From Georgenia satyanarayanai (lineage in GTDB: Bacteria > Actinomycetota > Actinomycetes > Actinomycetales > Actinomycetaceae): a stretch of 64,000 bases of DNA. Below the pieces are notes generated by a model. The model had not been told where the DNA came from and did not search any database. It saw only the letters and a program-made list of their open reading frames with translations. Positions within the stretch are counted from its first letter, which is position 1. Each line of letters begins with the position of its first letter. The position numbers and the translations under genes were made by a program. The stretch is from positions 48,503-112,502 of the forward strand of contig NZ_JAMBNZ010000011.1 of NCBI RefSeq assembly GCF_023715365.1. The letters run 5' to 3'. This document shows, piece by piece, positions 9,344 through 18,034 of the stretch.

Positions 9344-10440
9344 CGGCTGTCCTTCCTGGACTGGGGCATGCGGTGGGTCCCGGTGGCGGCGCCGCGACGG
9401 CGCAGGGACATGACGAAGGCGAGGACGCGTGCGACGGTCTCGTAGAGGTAGTCGGGGACCTCGTGCCCGACCTCGCACATCGCGTGAAGCGTGCGGGCCA
9501 GCGTGATGTCCTGGACGACGGCGACCCGGTGCTGGGCCGCGCGTTCACGGATCTTGGCGGCGACGTGGCCCTGTCCCTTGGCGACGACGCGCGGTGCGCC
9601 CTTGCCGGGCTCGTAGCGCAGCGCGACGGCGACGTGCGTGGGGTTGACGACGACGACGTCGGCGTCGGCCACCGCGGCGAGCATGCGGTTGCGGCTCATC
9701 GCCCGGGCCTTGGCCAGGCGCTGCCCCTTGACCATCGGATCACCCTCGGAGCGCTTGTGCTCCTCCTTGATCTCCTGCTTGGACATGCGCGTGGTCTTGC
9801 GGTTGCGGCGCATGACGACGAGGAGGTCGACGGCGGCGAGCGCGAGGCCCGCGGCCACACCCCACGTGAGGAGGGTCTGGATGCGGGAGCCGACCTCGCC
9901 GAGGATCTGCATGACCGACAGGCGGCCGGACTGCGCGACGATCGGGATGAGGCCGACGATGGCGGAGTACAGCACGGCACCGACGACGGCGGTCTTGAGG
10001 AACGCCTTGGCACCCTGCCACCACGCCTGCGGGCCGAAGAGCCGCTTGGCCCCCTTGCCGAGGTTGAACTGCTCGAAGCGGGGCTTGAGCTTCTTGGTGG
10101 AGACGTGGACCCCGCCCTGCGCGGCGCCCGCGACGACGGCCGCGAGCGCCGCGACGGCGAGGAGCGGCGCGACGGCCAGGATGGCGCTGAGCAGCCCCTC
10201 CCCCAGGGCGCGCACCGCGAGTGCCGGCTCGGGCGTCGCGATGATCTCGCGCAGCCCGAGCACGTGGCCCGCAGCGGCGTCGGAGCCACGCGCGACGACC
10301 GTCGGCACGGTGAGGACACCCGCCCCGACGACGACCCACGCGGTGAGGTCCTGGGACTTGCCCAGGCTCCCGTCCTTGCGGGCCTTCTTCATCCGTTCCG
10401 GAGTGGCCTTCTCGCTCTTCTCACCGGCGCTCTTGCTCAT
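9340..10440 (-). CDS. flhB: Flagellar export apparatus protein FlhB, substrate-specificity switch
   Basis: FlhB is an inner-membrane export component whose cytoplasmic domain self-cleaves at NPTH and switches export from rod/hook to filament proteins together with FliK. The 366-residue product has four hydrophobic segments between about 35 and 215 and the intact cleavage motif NPTH in VVVNPTHVAVAL. It starts with the usual EKSEKATPERMKKARKDG. The ATG at 10440 overlaps the fliR stop, and the stop overlaps the flhA ATG. Length and features are typical. Confidence 0.96.
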   Translation of the reverse strand: MSKSAGEKSEKATPERMKKARKDGSLGKSQDLTAWVVVGAGVLTVPTVVARGSDAAAGHVLGLREIIATPEPALAVRALGEGLLSAILAVAPLLAVAALAAVVAGAAQGGVHVSTKKLKPRFEQFNLGKGAKRLFGPQAWWQGAKAFLKTAVVGAVLYSAIVGLIPIVAQSGRLSVMQILGEVGSRIQTLLTWGVAAGLALAAVDLLVVMRRNRKTTRMSKQEIKEEHKRSEGDPMVKGQRLAKARAMSRNRMLAAVADADVVVVNPTHVAVALRYEPGKGAPRVVAKGQGHVAAKIRERAAQHRVAVVQDITLARTLHAMCEVGHEVPDYLYETVARVLAFVMSLRRRGAATGTHRMPQSRKDSR

Positions 10441-11186
10441 CGCACGACCTCCCCGATGCCGCGGATGGCCTGGTCGGCGAGCCAGTCGACGATGCCGGGA
10501 AGCGCTGCGAGCGTGATGGAGCCGAGCGTGAGGGTGATGAGGATCTTGAGCGGGAAGCCGAGGGCGAAGGCGTTGAGGGCGGGGGCGACGCGGGTGAGCA
10601 GGCCCAGTCCGACGTCGGCAAGGAAGAGGACGGCGATGAGCGGCCCGGCGACCTGGATGGCGGCAAGGAAGAGCTGGCTCACGCCCTCGGCGAGCTGACC
10701 GGCGAGGGCGCCGAGGTCGAGCGTCGCCCCGAGCGGGAGCGCGTCGAAGCTGCGGGCCAGCCCGCCGACGACGAGCTGGTACCCGTCGGAGACGAAGAGC
10801 AGGACGACGGCGATGAGCTGGTAGAAGCGGCCGAAGGGGCCGCTGTTCGTCATCGTCATCGGGTCCAGCGCCTGGCCCAGCTCGAAGCCACCGAGCATGT
10901 CGATGAGGCGCCCGGCGGACTGGACCGCCGAGAAGATCAACGCGACCAGGACGCCGAGGCCGGCGCCGGTGACGGCCTCCGACAACGCCATCGCGATGAG
11001 CGTCGCGGCGGACACCTCGACCGGCACGGTCATGGAGGAGGCGAGCGCCAGGGCCAGGCCCACCCCGAGCATCGCCTTGACGGTCGCCGGGATGGCCCGG
11101 TGGTTGAAGGGCGGGGCGATGACGAGGAAGACGGTCACCCGGACGGCCGCAAGAACGACGGGGAGCACCACGAGTGCCGCGTCCAC
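10437..11186 (-). CDS. fliR: Flagellar export gate protein FliR
   Basis: FliR is a polytopic subunit of the FliPQR export channel. The 249-residue product has about six hydrophobic segments, the conserved N-terminal FLVIAPPFNHRAIPATVK and the GFELGQALDP segment near the middle. It lies 3 bases after fliQ and its stop overlaps flhB. Order and overlaps match the standard fliOPQR-flhBA export block. Confidence 0.95.
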   Translation of the reverse strand: MDAALVVLPVVLAAVRVTVFLVIAPPFNHRAIPATVKAMLGVGLALALASSMTVPVEVSAATLIAMALSEAVTGAGLGVLVALIFSAVQSAGRLIDMLGGFELGQALDPMTMTNSGPFGRFYQLIAVVLLFVSDGYQLVVGGLARSFDALPLGATLDLGALAGQLAEGVSQLFLAAIQVAGPLIAVLFLADVGLGLLTRVAPALNAFALGFPLKILITLTLGSITLAALPGIVDWLADQAIRGIGEVVR

Positions 11187-11189
11187 GCC

Positions 11190-11462
11190 TCAGCCCCCCA
11201 GGAGACCGGGGATCCGGTCGAAGAGCTCGTGGGTGGTGACGACCAGCTCGGAGATCATCCAGTTGCCGCACACGACGATCGCGACGGCAACGCCGATCGC
11301 CTTGGGCACGAAGCTCAGCGTCACCTCCTGGATCTGGGTGACCGACTGGAGCAGAGAGACGGTGAAGCCGACGACGAGGGCGGTGACGAGGAGCGGCGCG
11401 GCGAGCTTGGCGGCCAGCCCGAGCGCCAGGGTGGCGATGTCGATGACGCCTGCGGTGTCCAC
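11190..11462 (-). CDS. fliQ: Flagellar export gate protein FliQ
   Basis: FliQ is a small two-helix subunit of the FliPQR channel. The 90-residue product has two hydrophobic helices with SLLQSVTQIQEVTLSFVPK between them, which is the family signature. The start is a GTG whose G is also the last base of the fliP TAG stop, so translation is tightly coupled. Confidence 0.95.
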   Translation of the reverse strand: MDTAGVIDIATLALGLAAKLAAPLLVTALVVGFTVSLLQSVTQIQEVTLSFVPKAIGVAVAIVVCGNWMISELVVTTHELFDRIPGLLGG

Positions 11463-12277
11463 TAGTAGCTCCCCACCAGCTGCGTGATGATGAGGCCCCA
11501 GCCGTCGACGAGGACGAACAGCAGGATCTTGAAGGGCAGCGAGATCATCGAGGGTGGCAGCATCATCATGCCCATCGCCATGAGCGCGGAGGCGACGACG
11601 AGGTCGATGACGAGGAAGGGCACGAAGACGACGAAGCCGATGATGAAGGCGGCACGCAGCTCGGAGAGCATGAACGCGGGGATGAGCGTCTGCATGGGTA
11701 CGGTCTCCGGGCTCCCCGGGTTGGGCATGTCCGCGGCGCGGGTGAGCAGGGCGAGGTCCTCCTCCCGGGTGAGACCGACCATGAACTCCCGCAGCGGCAC
11801 CTGGGCCGCCTCGAGGGCAGCGCCGAAGTCGATCTGCCCGTCGAGGTAGGGCTGGACGGCGGCGCCGTTCACGTCACCCAGGACGGGGGACATGATGAAG
11901 ATCGAGAGGAACAGCGCGAGCCCGGCGAGCACCTGGTTGGGGGGCACGCCCTGGAGACCCAGCGCGTTCCGGGTGAGGGCGAGGACGACGAAGATCTTGG
12001 TGAAGCTCGTCATCATGAGGAGCAGCGACGGCGCGACTCCGAGCAGCGTGAGCGCGAGCAGCGCGATGATCGACGTCGAGGGGGTGCCCCCCGCGACGTC
12101 GACGTCGATGCCCAGGCCGGGCTCGACGGGCGCGGTCGGCGCGGTCGGGTCCTCAGGAGGCACCGGCGCGCCGTGCGCGAGGGTCGCACCGAGGACGAGC
12201 AGGGCTGCGGCGAGGGCGAGGACCGCCAGCAGCCGGGGCAGCCAGGCCGCGCGCGGGCGGCAGACCGCGGCGCTCAC
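11462..12277 (-). CDS. fliP: Flagellar export gate protein FliP
   Basis: FliP forms the core of the flagellar export channel. The 271-residue product has a cleavable-type signal segment (about residues 10-36, ending AHGA), then the conserved LMMTSFTKIFVVLALTRNALG and membrane helices including the C-terminal segment rich in Met. I chose the GTG at 12277 because it overlaps the fliO stop (GTGA), as most junctions here do. An in-frame ATG at 12319 would add 14 residues. Confidence 0.94.
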   Translation of the reverse strand: MSAAVCRPRAAWLPRLLAVLALAAALLVLGATLAHGAPVPPEDPTAPTAPVEPGLGIDVDVAGGTPSTSIIALLALTLLGVAPSLLLMMTSFTKIFVVLALTRNALGLQGVPPNQVLAGLALFLSIFIMSPVLGDVNGAAVQPYLDGQIDFGAALEAAQVPLREFMVGLTREEDLALLTRAADMPNPGSPETVPMQTLIPAFMLSELRAAFIIGFVVFVPFLVIDLVVASALMAMGMMMLPPSMISLPFKILLFVLVDGWGLIITQLVGSY

Positions 12278-12675
12278 CGGCGCACCCGGCTTCGCAGGAC
12301 CTGCCACGAGGTGCGCCACGTGTTCGGGGACAGGACCGAGCCGCCGAGGGCCGAGGGCGGGGTGGACATCGGTGCGGGCACGGTGGACTCCGGGCCCTGC
12401 GGCCCGGCGTCCTCCAGGACGAAGGGAGCGGACTCGAGCTCGGTGAGGAGGCGGACCTCGGTGTCACTGACGCCGAGGACGAGGGTCCGCCCGGCGACGT
12501 CGACGACGGTGATGCCGGAGCGGCGTCCCAGGGTCTGCCGTCCGAGGACGGTGATCGGCAGCCGCCGGACGGCGCCCCCACCGGCACCCAGCCGGCGGGC
12601 GAGGAACCACAGCAGCGCGAGGACGAGTCCCAGCGAGACCGTGACCCGCAGCGCGAGCTCGAGCGTGTCGCTCAC
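12274..12675 (-). CDS. fliO: Flagellar biosynthesis protein FliO
   Basis: FliO is a small bitopic membrane protein that helps assemble the FliP ring. The 133-residue product has one N-terminal membrane helix (about 8-27), then a beta-rich cytoplasmic part (ITVLGRQTLGRRSGITVVDV) typical of the FliO family, and a poorly conserved basic tail. It overlaps fliN upstream and fliP downstream by 4 bases. Sequence identity in this family is low, so synteny carries weight. Confidence 0.85.
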   Translation of the reverse strand: MSDTLELALRVTVSLGLVLALLWFLARRLGAGGGAVRRLPITVLGRQTLGRRSGITVVDVAGRTLVLGVSDTEVRLLTELESAPFVLEDAGPQGPESTVPAPMSTPPSALGGSVLSPNTWRTSWQVLRSRVRR

Positions 12676-13352
12676 TGGGCCGAGGTCTCCGACACGATCT
12701 CGGTGATGCGGACGGCGTAGTCCTCGTCGACGACGACGATGTCACCGCGGGCGACGAGGCGGCCGTTGACCATGACGTCGGCCGGGCTGCCGGCGGCGCG
12801 GTCGAGCTCGAGGACAGTGCCGGGGGTGAGCGCCAGGACGTCGCGCAGCGGCATCCGGGTACGGCCAATCTCGGTGGTGAGGGTGAGCTCGACGTCGTAG
12901 AGGACGCGCATGCTGCCCGGTGTGAGCGGGGCGCTGCTCACCGGGGCGGCGGTGGACACGGTGCGGATGCCGAACCAGGCCTGGACCCCGCTGCCGGCGG
13001 TGAGCGCGAAGAGCTGGACGTCGCGACCGGTGAGCGCGTCCCCTGCGGGCCGCTCCTCGGCGGCGCTGAGCACGCCGGTGCCGAGGCGCTGCGAGGCGGC
13101 CTCGAGGGCGGGGCGCAGCGCCTCGGCGAGGGTCAGCGCCGCGGCGCCGGCCATCGCCTCCGCGACGGCCTCCTCGGCGACGACGACGAGCTCGGCGCTG
13201 CCCTGCCCGACGAAGCTCGCGACGACCGCGACGGCCTCGGCGGCGGGACGCTCTCCGGGCTCGGCGCGGCGGGCGACGAGCGGCTGGGACGACGGCAGGA
13301 GCCGCGCGAGCTCCTCGGCGACGGCGTGGGTGTCGACGGTGGTGGTGCTCAT
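12672..13352 (-). CDS. fliN: Flagellar C-ring protein FliN (FliY-like, extended)
   Basis: FliN forms the lower part of the switch complex through its SpoA domain. The 226-residue product has the SpoA domain at the C-terminus (about 145-220: VELTLTTEIGRTRMPLRDVL, and VMVNGRLVARGDIVVVDEDY). About 130 extra N-terminal residues precede it, with a pattern (AELVVVAEEAVAEAMAG, LAEALRPALEAASQRLG) resembling FliY-type proteins. It is therefore longer than the roughly 137-residue enterobacterial FliN. It overlaps fliM and fliO by 4 bases each. Confidence 0.92.
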   Translation of the reverse strand: MSTTTVDTHAVAEELARLLPSSQPLVARRAEPGERPAAEAVAVVASFVGQGSAELVVVAEEAVAEAMAGAAALTLAEALRPALEAASQRLGTGVLSAAEERPAGDALTGRDVQLFALTAGSGVQAWFGIRTVSTAAPVSSAPLTPGSMRVLYDVELTLTTEIGRTRMPLRDVLALTPGTVLELDRAAGSPADVMVNGRLVARGDIVVVDEDYAVRITEIVSETSAQ

Positions 13353-14344
13353 GAGTTCTCCTTGACGTTGACGACCAGCCCGGCGAGGCGGGACCCGTTG
13401 GTCCCGGCGACTGCCTGGGCGAGGACGCGGTCACCGACCACGACGTCCATGGGCTGGGAGCGGGGGTGGTGAAGCGGGAGGAGGTCGCCCACGGCGAGGT
13501 CGACGACCTCCCTGGGGTGGACGGGCACGGGGGTGAGGCGGACGGTCAGCTCGACGGGCGCGTTCTGCACGGCTCGGTCGAGGAGCTCGCGCTGCTCCTG
13601 CTCGGCGGCCTCCTGGGAGGCGCTGCGCTGGTCGGGCGCGCTGTTGTCCCGCAGCGCCCCGATGATCCCCTCGGCCGGGGCCATGAGGGTGGCCGTGGCG
13701 CGGTGCTCCCCAGCGGAGACTGAGAAGCTCGCGGAGATGACCGCCGTCGTCGCCGTCATCAGCTGGAGGACCTGCGGGGAGTGCTGGAAGCGGCGCAGCT
13801 CGACGTCGACGTCGATGATGCCGGCAAAGGCGTAGTTGAGGTCCCCCAGCACACGGACCATGAGGTCGCTGAGCAGCGCCTGCTCGATCTCGGTCAGCTC
13901 CCGGTCGGGGACCGCGCCGGGTTTGCCCGGACCACCGAGCATCTGGTCGACCCAGGTGAGCGCAGTCTCCAGGGGGAACTGGACGATCCCTGGGCGGCGG
14001 TTGCTGCCGACGGCGCACACGGCGAGCGTCGTGGGCGAGGGCAGGCCACTGATGTACTCGTCGTACGTGCCCATGCCCACCGCCTCGAAAGCGATCTGGG
14101 TGGGCACGCGCAGGCGCGCCATCAGCTGGTTGGACCACTGGCGGGCGAAGGTGCCGAGCGCGACCTCGAGGGTGCGGGCGTGCTCGCGCGCCAGGGTCAT
14201 CGGCCGACGGAAGTCGTACACGACCGTGCCGTCAGCACCGGGAGAGGGGGGAACCGTCACGTATGTCCCCATCGGCGGCGCCCGGGTGATGTTGAGGAGT
14301 CGCTGCGCGCCCGGCCGCAGCGGGCAGGGCGCGCGTCGTGTCAC
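13349..14344 (-). CDS. fliM: Flagellar motor switch protein FliM
   Basis: FliM is the middle part of the C-ring and receives the CheY-P signal. The 331-residue product has YDFRRPMTLAREHARTLE, the GMGTYDEYISGLPSPTTL core, and a C-terminal SpoA-like domain. A clear N-terminal CheY-binding peptide is not obvious. The GTG at 14344 overlaps the fliL stop (GTGA); the ATG 24 codons later (MGTYVTV) is an alternative. The stop overlaps fliN. Confidence 0.94.
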   Translation of the reverse strand: MTRRAPCPLRPGAQRLLNITRAPPMGTYVTVPPSPGADGTVVYDFRRPMTLAREHARTLEVALGTFARQWSNQLMARLRVPTQIAFEAVGMGTYDEYISGLPSPTTLAVCAVGSNRRPGIVQFPLETALTWVDQMLGGPGKPGAVPDRELTEIEQALLSDLMVRVLGDLNYAFAGIIDVDVELRRFQHSPQVLQLMTATTAVISASFSVSAGEHRATATLMAPAEGIIGALRDNSAPDQRSASQEAAEQEQRELLDRAVQNAPVELTVRLTPVPVHPREVVDLAVGDLLPLHHPRSQPMDVVVGDRVLAQAVAGTNGSRLAGLVVNVKENS

Positions 14345-14829
14345 TGCGTGACGAAGTCGGTGAAGTAGACCGTCAGCACCTCCCCGTCGTAGGCCTCGAC
14401 GAGCCGCTCGGAGAGCTCGGACTTCAGCTGCTCTCGCCGGTCGGGGTCATTGACCTCCGCGACGGTGCGGCCGGTGAACAGGGCAATGGCGATGTCCGTC
14501 GCGTGCGCCGTCGCGACCTCCTCGACCTCCGCGACGAGCTCGATCGCGAAGCCGAGGCGCAGGTAGTGGCCGTCGGCGAGGTTGATGTTGCGGGGCTCGA
14601 TGGTGACCGTGTCACCCACCTCGGGCTCCACGGGGGCAGCCGGCTCGGCGGGACGCAGGAAGACGAAGGCGCCGGCAGCGAGCACCGCCACCACGGCCGC
14701 GAGGACGATGAGCAGCCGGCCGCGGCCGCGGCGGGAGCCGGGCTCCGGCTCCGGAGGTGTGGGCGCCGGTGCGGCCTGGCCGCCCCCGATCTTGCGGGAC
14801 TGGCCCCCGATCACGCGCTTCTCAGTCAT
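14341..14829 (-). CDS. fliL: Flagellar basal body-associated protein FliL
   Basis: FliL is a single-pass membrane protein that surrounds the stator units and stabilises motor output. The 162-residue product has a Pro-rich cytoplasmic N-terminus, one membrane helix (about 38-58) and an extracytoplasmic domain ending in EVLTVYFTDFVTQ, the usual C-terminus of the family. It begins one base after motB ends and its stop overlaps the fliM GTG. Confidence 0.93.
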   Translation of the reverse strand: MTEKRVIGGQSRKIGGGQAAPAPTPPEPEPGSRRGRGRLLIVLAAVVAVLAAGAFVFLRPAEPAAPVEPEVGDTVTIEPRNINLADGHYLRLGFAIELVAEVEEVATAHATDIAIALFTGRTVAEVNDPDRREQLKSELSERLVEAYDGEVLTVYFTDFVTQ

Positions 14830-14830
14830 C

Positions 14831-15667
14831 TCAGGCTCCTTCCATGTCGTGAGCGGCCTCGGGCAGCAGCGTGCGGACCGACTCGGGCTGGGTACTCAGG
14901 ACGACGACGTCGACGCGCCGGTCGAGGTCGAGGGCGTCGGGCCCTTCCGCCGCCGGGTAGGCGTCGCCGTAGCCGATGGCCCGCACCCGGGTGGGGGCGA
15001 TGCCGTCGTGCTCGACCATGCGGCGCAGCACCTTGGTGGCGCGGTCCGCGGAGAGCTCCCAGTTGGTCTCGTAGGGCTCGGTGTAGGGCAGCGGGTTGGC
15101 GTGGCCCTCGAGGAGGATGTCGTTGTCCAGGGGCCGCAGGGTCGCGGCGATCGTGTCGACGACCTCGAGCGACGTGCGCGGCATGGCCGCGCTGGCCGGG
15201 GAGAAGAAGGTGTTCTCACTGACGAGGCCGATGACGAGCCCGCGCTCGGTGATGGCGAAGCGGACCTCGTCCTCCAGACCGGCCTCGTCGAGCCCGGCGC
15301 GGATGCTCTCCCGGACTGCGTCGAGGTTCCTGGCCTCCTGGCGCGCCAGCTCCTGGGGGCTGCCCTGCAGGGGGGACAGGCCGGCCGCCTCGTCGACCGG
15401 GGCGATGTCGGCGGACGGGGCGTCACCGCCGTCGAGGACGCCGCTCGAGCCGTCGACGACCGTGACGGACGCGGACGCATTGCCGAAGCCGGCGGCGAGC
15501 GACTGGGACAGGTCGTTGAACTTCGCCTGGTCGACCTGGCTGATGGCGAACAGGACGATGAACAGACACATCATGACGGTGACCATGTCCATGTAGCTGA
15601 CGGTCCAGCGCTCGGAGTTCTCCTCCTCCTCCTCCTCGTGGCCGCCACGGCGGCGTCGCGAGCTCAC
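14831..15667 (-). CDS. motB: Flagellar stator protein MotB
   Basis: MotB pairs with MotA to form the ion-driven stator, anchored to peptidoglycan. The 278-residue product has a single membrane helix with the essential proton-binding Asp in SYMDMVTVMM (about residue 27). A plug/linker region follows, then an OmpA-like domain (LLEGHANPLPY, and ELSADRATKVLRRMVEHDG). The GTG start overlaps the motA stop. An Arg/Glu-rich head (RRRRGG, EEEEEEN) precedes the helix. Ion type is not deduced. Confidence 0.95.
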   Translation of the reverse strand: MSSRRRRGGHEEEEEENSERWTVSYMDMVTVMMCLFIVLFAISQVDQAKFNDLSQSLAAGFGNASASVTVVDGSSGVLDGGDAPSADIAPVDEAAGLSPLQGSPQELARQEARNLDAVRESIRAGLDEAGLEDEVRFAITERGLVIGLVSENTFFSPASAAMPRTSLEVVDTIAATLRPLDNDILLEGHANPLPYTEPYETNWELSADRATKVLRRMVEHDGIAPTRVRAIGYGDAYPAAEGPDALDLDRRVDVVVLSTQPESVRTLLPEAAHDMEGA

Positions 15668-16443
15668 GCCGCCTGCCCGGTGTTGTCCTCGACCAGCTCG
15701 CCGGCCGGGACCATGCTGCGCAGGCGCTCACCGACGGTGCGCGGGTTGGCGCCCGCCTGGAGGGCGAGGAGCCCCTCGAGGCTGATCTCCATCTGGGCGC
15801 ACTCGAGGTCGGAGATGCGCTTGAGGCGGCTGCCGAGCGGCAGGAAGATGAGGTTCGCGGAGAGGATGCCCCACAGGGTGGCGACGAAGGCCGCCGCGAT
15901 CATCGGGCCGAGATTGCTCGGGTCGGAGAGGTTCTCGAGCACGTGGACGAGGGAGATGACGGTGCCGATGATCCCGATCGTCGGCGCGTACCCGCCCAGG
16001 GAGTTGAAGAAGCCGGAGGCGACGCGGTCCTGAGCGCGCTTGGTGTCGATGCGGTCCTCGAGCATCGTGCGCAGGTCCTCGGGATCGGCGCCGTCGATGG
16101 CGGCCATCAGCCCGTCGCGGAGGAACTCGTCCTCGACGTCCTGGGCCGCGTCCTCGAGGGCCAGCAGCCCCTCGCGCCGGGCCCGGTCGGACAGGGCGAC
16201 GACGGCGGCGATGGTGGCACCGCGCTTGGGGGCCTTGGCGGTGAAGGCCTTGGGCAGCGTCTTGAAGGCGTGGATGGCGTCGCGGAGAGCGCCGCCGGCG
16301 ATCGAGGCACCGAGGCTGCCGACGAAGACGATGGCGAGCGGGCCGGGCAGCAGGATCGCGGTGAGGTGGACCCCCTCGGCGGTCATGAGGACGAGGACAC
16401 CGCCGAATGCGACGGCCAGTCCGATGAGAGTTGCCGGATCCAT
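15664..16443 (-). CDS. motA: Flagellar stator protein MotA
   Basis: MotA is the four-helix stator subunit that pushes on FliG. The 259-residue product has hydrophobic segments at about 4-25, 31-50, 147-170 and 180-202, and the conserved GGYAPTIGIIGTVISLVHVL and ANLIFLPLGSRLK segments. Two adjacent ATGs exist. I chose the second (16443) because the GGGGG ribosome site lies 4 bases before it, while the first (16446) would overlap the flbD stop as ATGA. The downstream stop overlaps motB. Confidence 0.94.
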   Translation of the reverse strand: MDPATLIGLAVAFGGVLVLMTAEGVHLTAILLPGPLAIVFVGSLGASIAGGALRDAIHAFKTLPKAFTAKAPKRGATIAAVVALSDRARREGLLALEDAAQDVEDEFLRDGLMAAIDGADPEDLRTMLEDRIDTKRAQDRVASGFFNSLGGYAPTIGIIGTVISLVHVLENLSDPSNLGPMIAAAFVATLWGILSANLIFLPLGSRLKRISDLECAQMEISLEGLLALQAGANPRTVGERLRSMVPAGELVEDNTGQAA

Positions 16444-16712
16444 CATTCCCCCTGGAGTCGAGTCGGCAGGGGAACGACGGGGCGCAGCTCGGCGCGGGCC
16501 GTGGGGGGCTCCTCCGCCGGCTGCAGCGCGCGGGAGATGACTCCGGCGCGGTACTCCTGGACCATCGCGACGACGTCGGGCATCGTCTCGGCCACGAGGT
16601 AGCGCGTGCCGTCCATGAGCACGAGGATCGTGTCGGGAGTGCACTCGATCCGTTCGATCAGATCAGGGTTGATCGCGAACGGTTGTCCGGTGAGGCGGGT
16701 CACGGTGATCAC
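16443..16712 (-). CDS. flbD: FlbD family flagellar protein
   Basis: This is a small protein of the FlbD family, found between hook and motor genes in Gram-positive flagellar operons; its function is poorly known. The GTG at 16712 gives 89 residues beginning VITVTRLTGQPFAINPDLIE, which is exactly the family start. The core TILVLMDGTRYLVAETMPDV is typical and the tail is longer than usual. It heads the motor-export half of the operon, 101 bases after flgE and behind a strong hairpin. Its stop overlaps the motA start region. Confidence 0.88.
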   Translation of the reverse strand: MITVTRLTGQPFAINPDLIERIECTPDTILVLMDGTRYLVAETMPDVVAMVQEYRAGVISRALQPAEEPPTARAELRPVVPLPTRLQGE

Positions 16713-16772
16713 GGGTCGGTTCCATCCTGGTTGCTTCGGGCCCATCCATGAGCCCTGCACACTGACTATCGA

Positions 16773-16810
16773 CCGCCGGGCCCGGACCTTGAGAGGTCCG
16801 GGCCCGCCGG
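16773..16810 (-). terminator. Strong hairpin between flgE and flbD
   Basis: A 17-bp stem with one mismatch (16773-16789 with 16794-16810) and a 4-base loop sits right after the flgE stop. It is in the only sizeable gap (101 bases) of the long flagellar run. It may be a partial terminator or an RNA processing/stability element that sets the hook-to-motor ratio. Confidence 0.7.
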
Positions 16811-16813
16811 ACG

Positions 16814-18016
16814 TCAGCGCTTGAGGTTGACGAGCTCCTGGAGGAGCTCGTCGGAGGTGGTGATGATGCGGGAGCCGGCCTGGAACCCGCGCTGGGCGAT
16901 GATGAGGTTGGTGAACTCCTGGGAGAGGTCGACGTTCGACATCTCCAGCGCACCGCCGGTCAGTGCACCGCGGCCGCCGTCGCCGGCGGCGCCCACCGTG
17001 ACGTCACCGGAGTTGACGCTGGCGCGGAGCAGCGAGCCGCCGACCTTCTCCAGGCCCTCGGCGTTGGCGAAGCTGCCCACCGCGACCATGCCGACGGCTC
17101 GCTTGAGGCCGTTGGAGAAGGAGCCCATGAGGGTACCGTCGGCGCTCATCGAGAAGGACTGCAGGACCCCCGCGCCCTGACCGTTCTGGCTCGCGGCCTC
17201 GACCGTGGTGAGGGAGGCGAAGCCGGTGAGGCCGCTCATGTCGAGGTCGATCGGCGCGCCGGCAACGGTCACGCGCGGGACCGTGACGTTCTGCAGCCCG
17301 CCGCGTGCGTCGAAGGCGATGCTGCCGGCGCCGAGCTCGGTCTCCCCGTCCAGGACCTGCACGTCCCACGTCGCGCCGGGCGCGGTGGAGCGCAGCGTGT
17401 AGCGCACGTCCAGCGAGGTGGCGGTGCCGTCGGCGGCGTGGACGTCGATGCTGCGCAGCAGGCTCGTGCCGGTCTCCGCGTCGGAGGGCAGGTTGCCGGC
17501 GAAGGTGACGGTGCTCGTCGCGCGGGCGCCCATCGTCGTCGACACGGGCAGGGAAAGGTTGGTCAGCGGCCCGTTGGGGTTGACGACGCCGTTGGCGTCA
17601 GCCGCCCAACCCATGACCTGGGCGCCGGAGGAGGTGACGAGGCGGCCCAGGCCGTCGAGGGTGAAGGCACCGGCGCGGGTGTAGAGCTGCTCCCCGCCCT
17701 GGTTGACGACGAAGAAGCCGTCGCCGTTGATCATCATGTCGAGGCTACGGCCGGTCTGCTGGGCGGCGCCGGGCGTGAAGTTCGTGCTGATGCCGGCGAC
17801 GCGCACACCGAGGCCGACCTGCGCCGGGTTGGTGCCGCCGTTGTTGCCCTGCGGAGCGCCGGGCGCGTTGAGCATCTGGGACAGGGTGTCCTCGAAGCGC
17901 GTCTGGGAGGCCTTGAAACCCGTGGTGTTCGCGTTGGCGATGTTGTTGCCGGTGACGTCGAGCATCGTCTGGTGGGAGCGGAGGCTGGAGATGCCGGAGA
18001 AGAGTGAACGAAGCAT
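16814..18016 (-). CDS. flgE: Flagellar hook protein FlgE
   Basis: FlgE polymerises into the hook. The 400-residue product has the N-terminal rod-type motif (LDVTGNNIANANTTGFKASQ) and the matching C-terminal segment (SNVDLSQEFTNLIIAQRGFQ), with a variable central domain. AAGGACA precedes the ATG. It is preceded by flgD (18-base gap). No other long hook/rod protein (FlgF, FlgG) is seen, so FlgE may connect to a reduced rod. Confidence 0.95.
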   Translation of the reverse strand: MLRSLFSGISSLRSHQTMLDVTGNNIANANTTGFKASQTRFEDTLSQMLNAPGAPQGNNGGTNPAQVGLGVRVAGISTNFTPGAAQQTGRSLDMMINGDGFFVVNQGGEQLYTRAGAFTLDGLGRLVTSSGAQVMGWAADANGVVNPNGPLTNLSLPVSTTMGARATSTVTFAGNLPSDAETGTSLLRSIDVHAADGTATSLDVRYTLRSTAPGATWDVQVLDGETELGAGSIAFDARGGLQNVTVPRVTVAGAPIDLDMSGLTGFASLTTVEAASQNGQGAGVLQSFSMSADGTLMGSFSNGLKRAVGMVAVGSFANAEGLEKVGGSLLRASVNSGDVTVGAAGDGGRGALTGGALEMSNVDLSQEFTNLIIAQRGFQAGSRIITTSDELLQELVNLKR

Positions 18017-18034
18017 GGTCTGGTGTCCTTCGGG

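Noticed and set aside
6983..9445. An 820-codon plus-strand ORF, and other long ORFs antisense to flagellar genes
   Set aside because: High GC opens long frames opposite real genes. The product is charged and repetitive (Asp/Gly/Arg/His), while the minus strand encodes FlhA with all family motifs.
10441..11271. An extended FlhB frame of 643 codons
   Set aside because: The N-terminal part overlaps fliR out of frame and is Arg/Gly-rich. The FlhB family start is at 10440.
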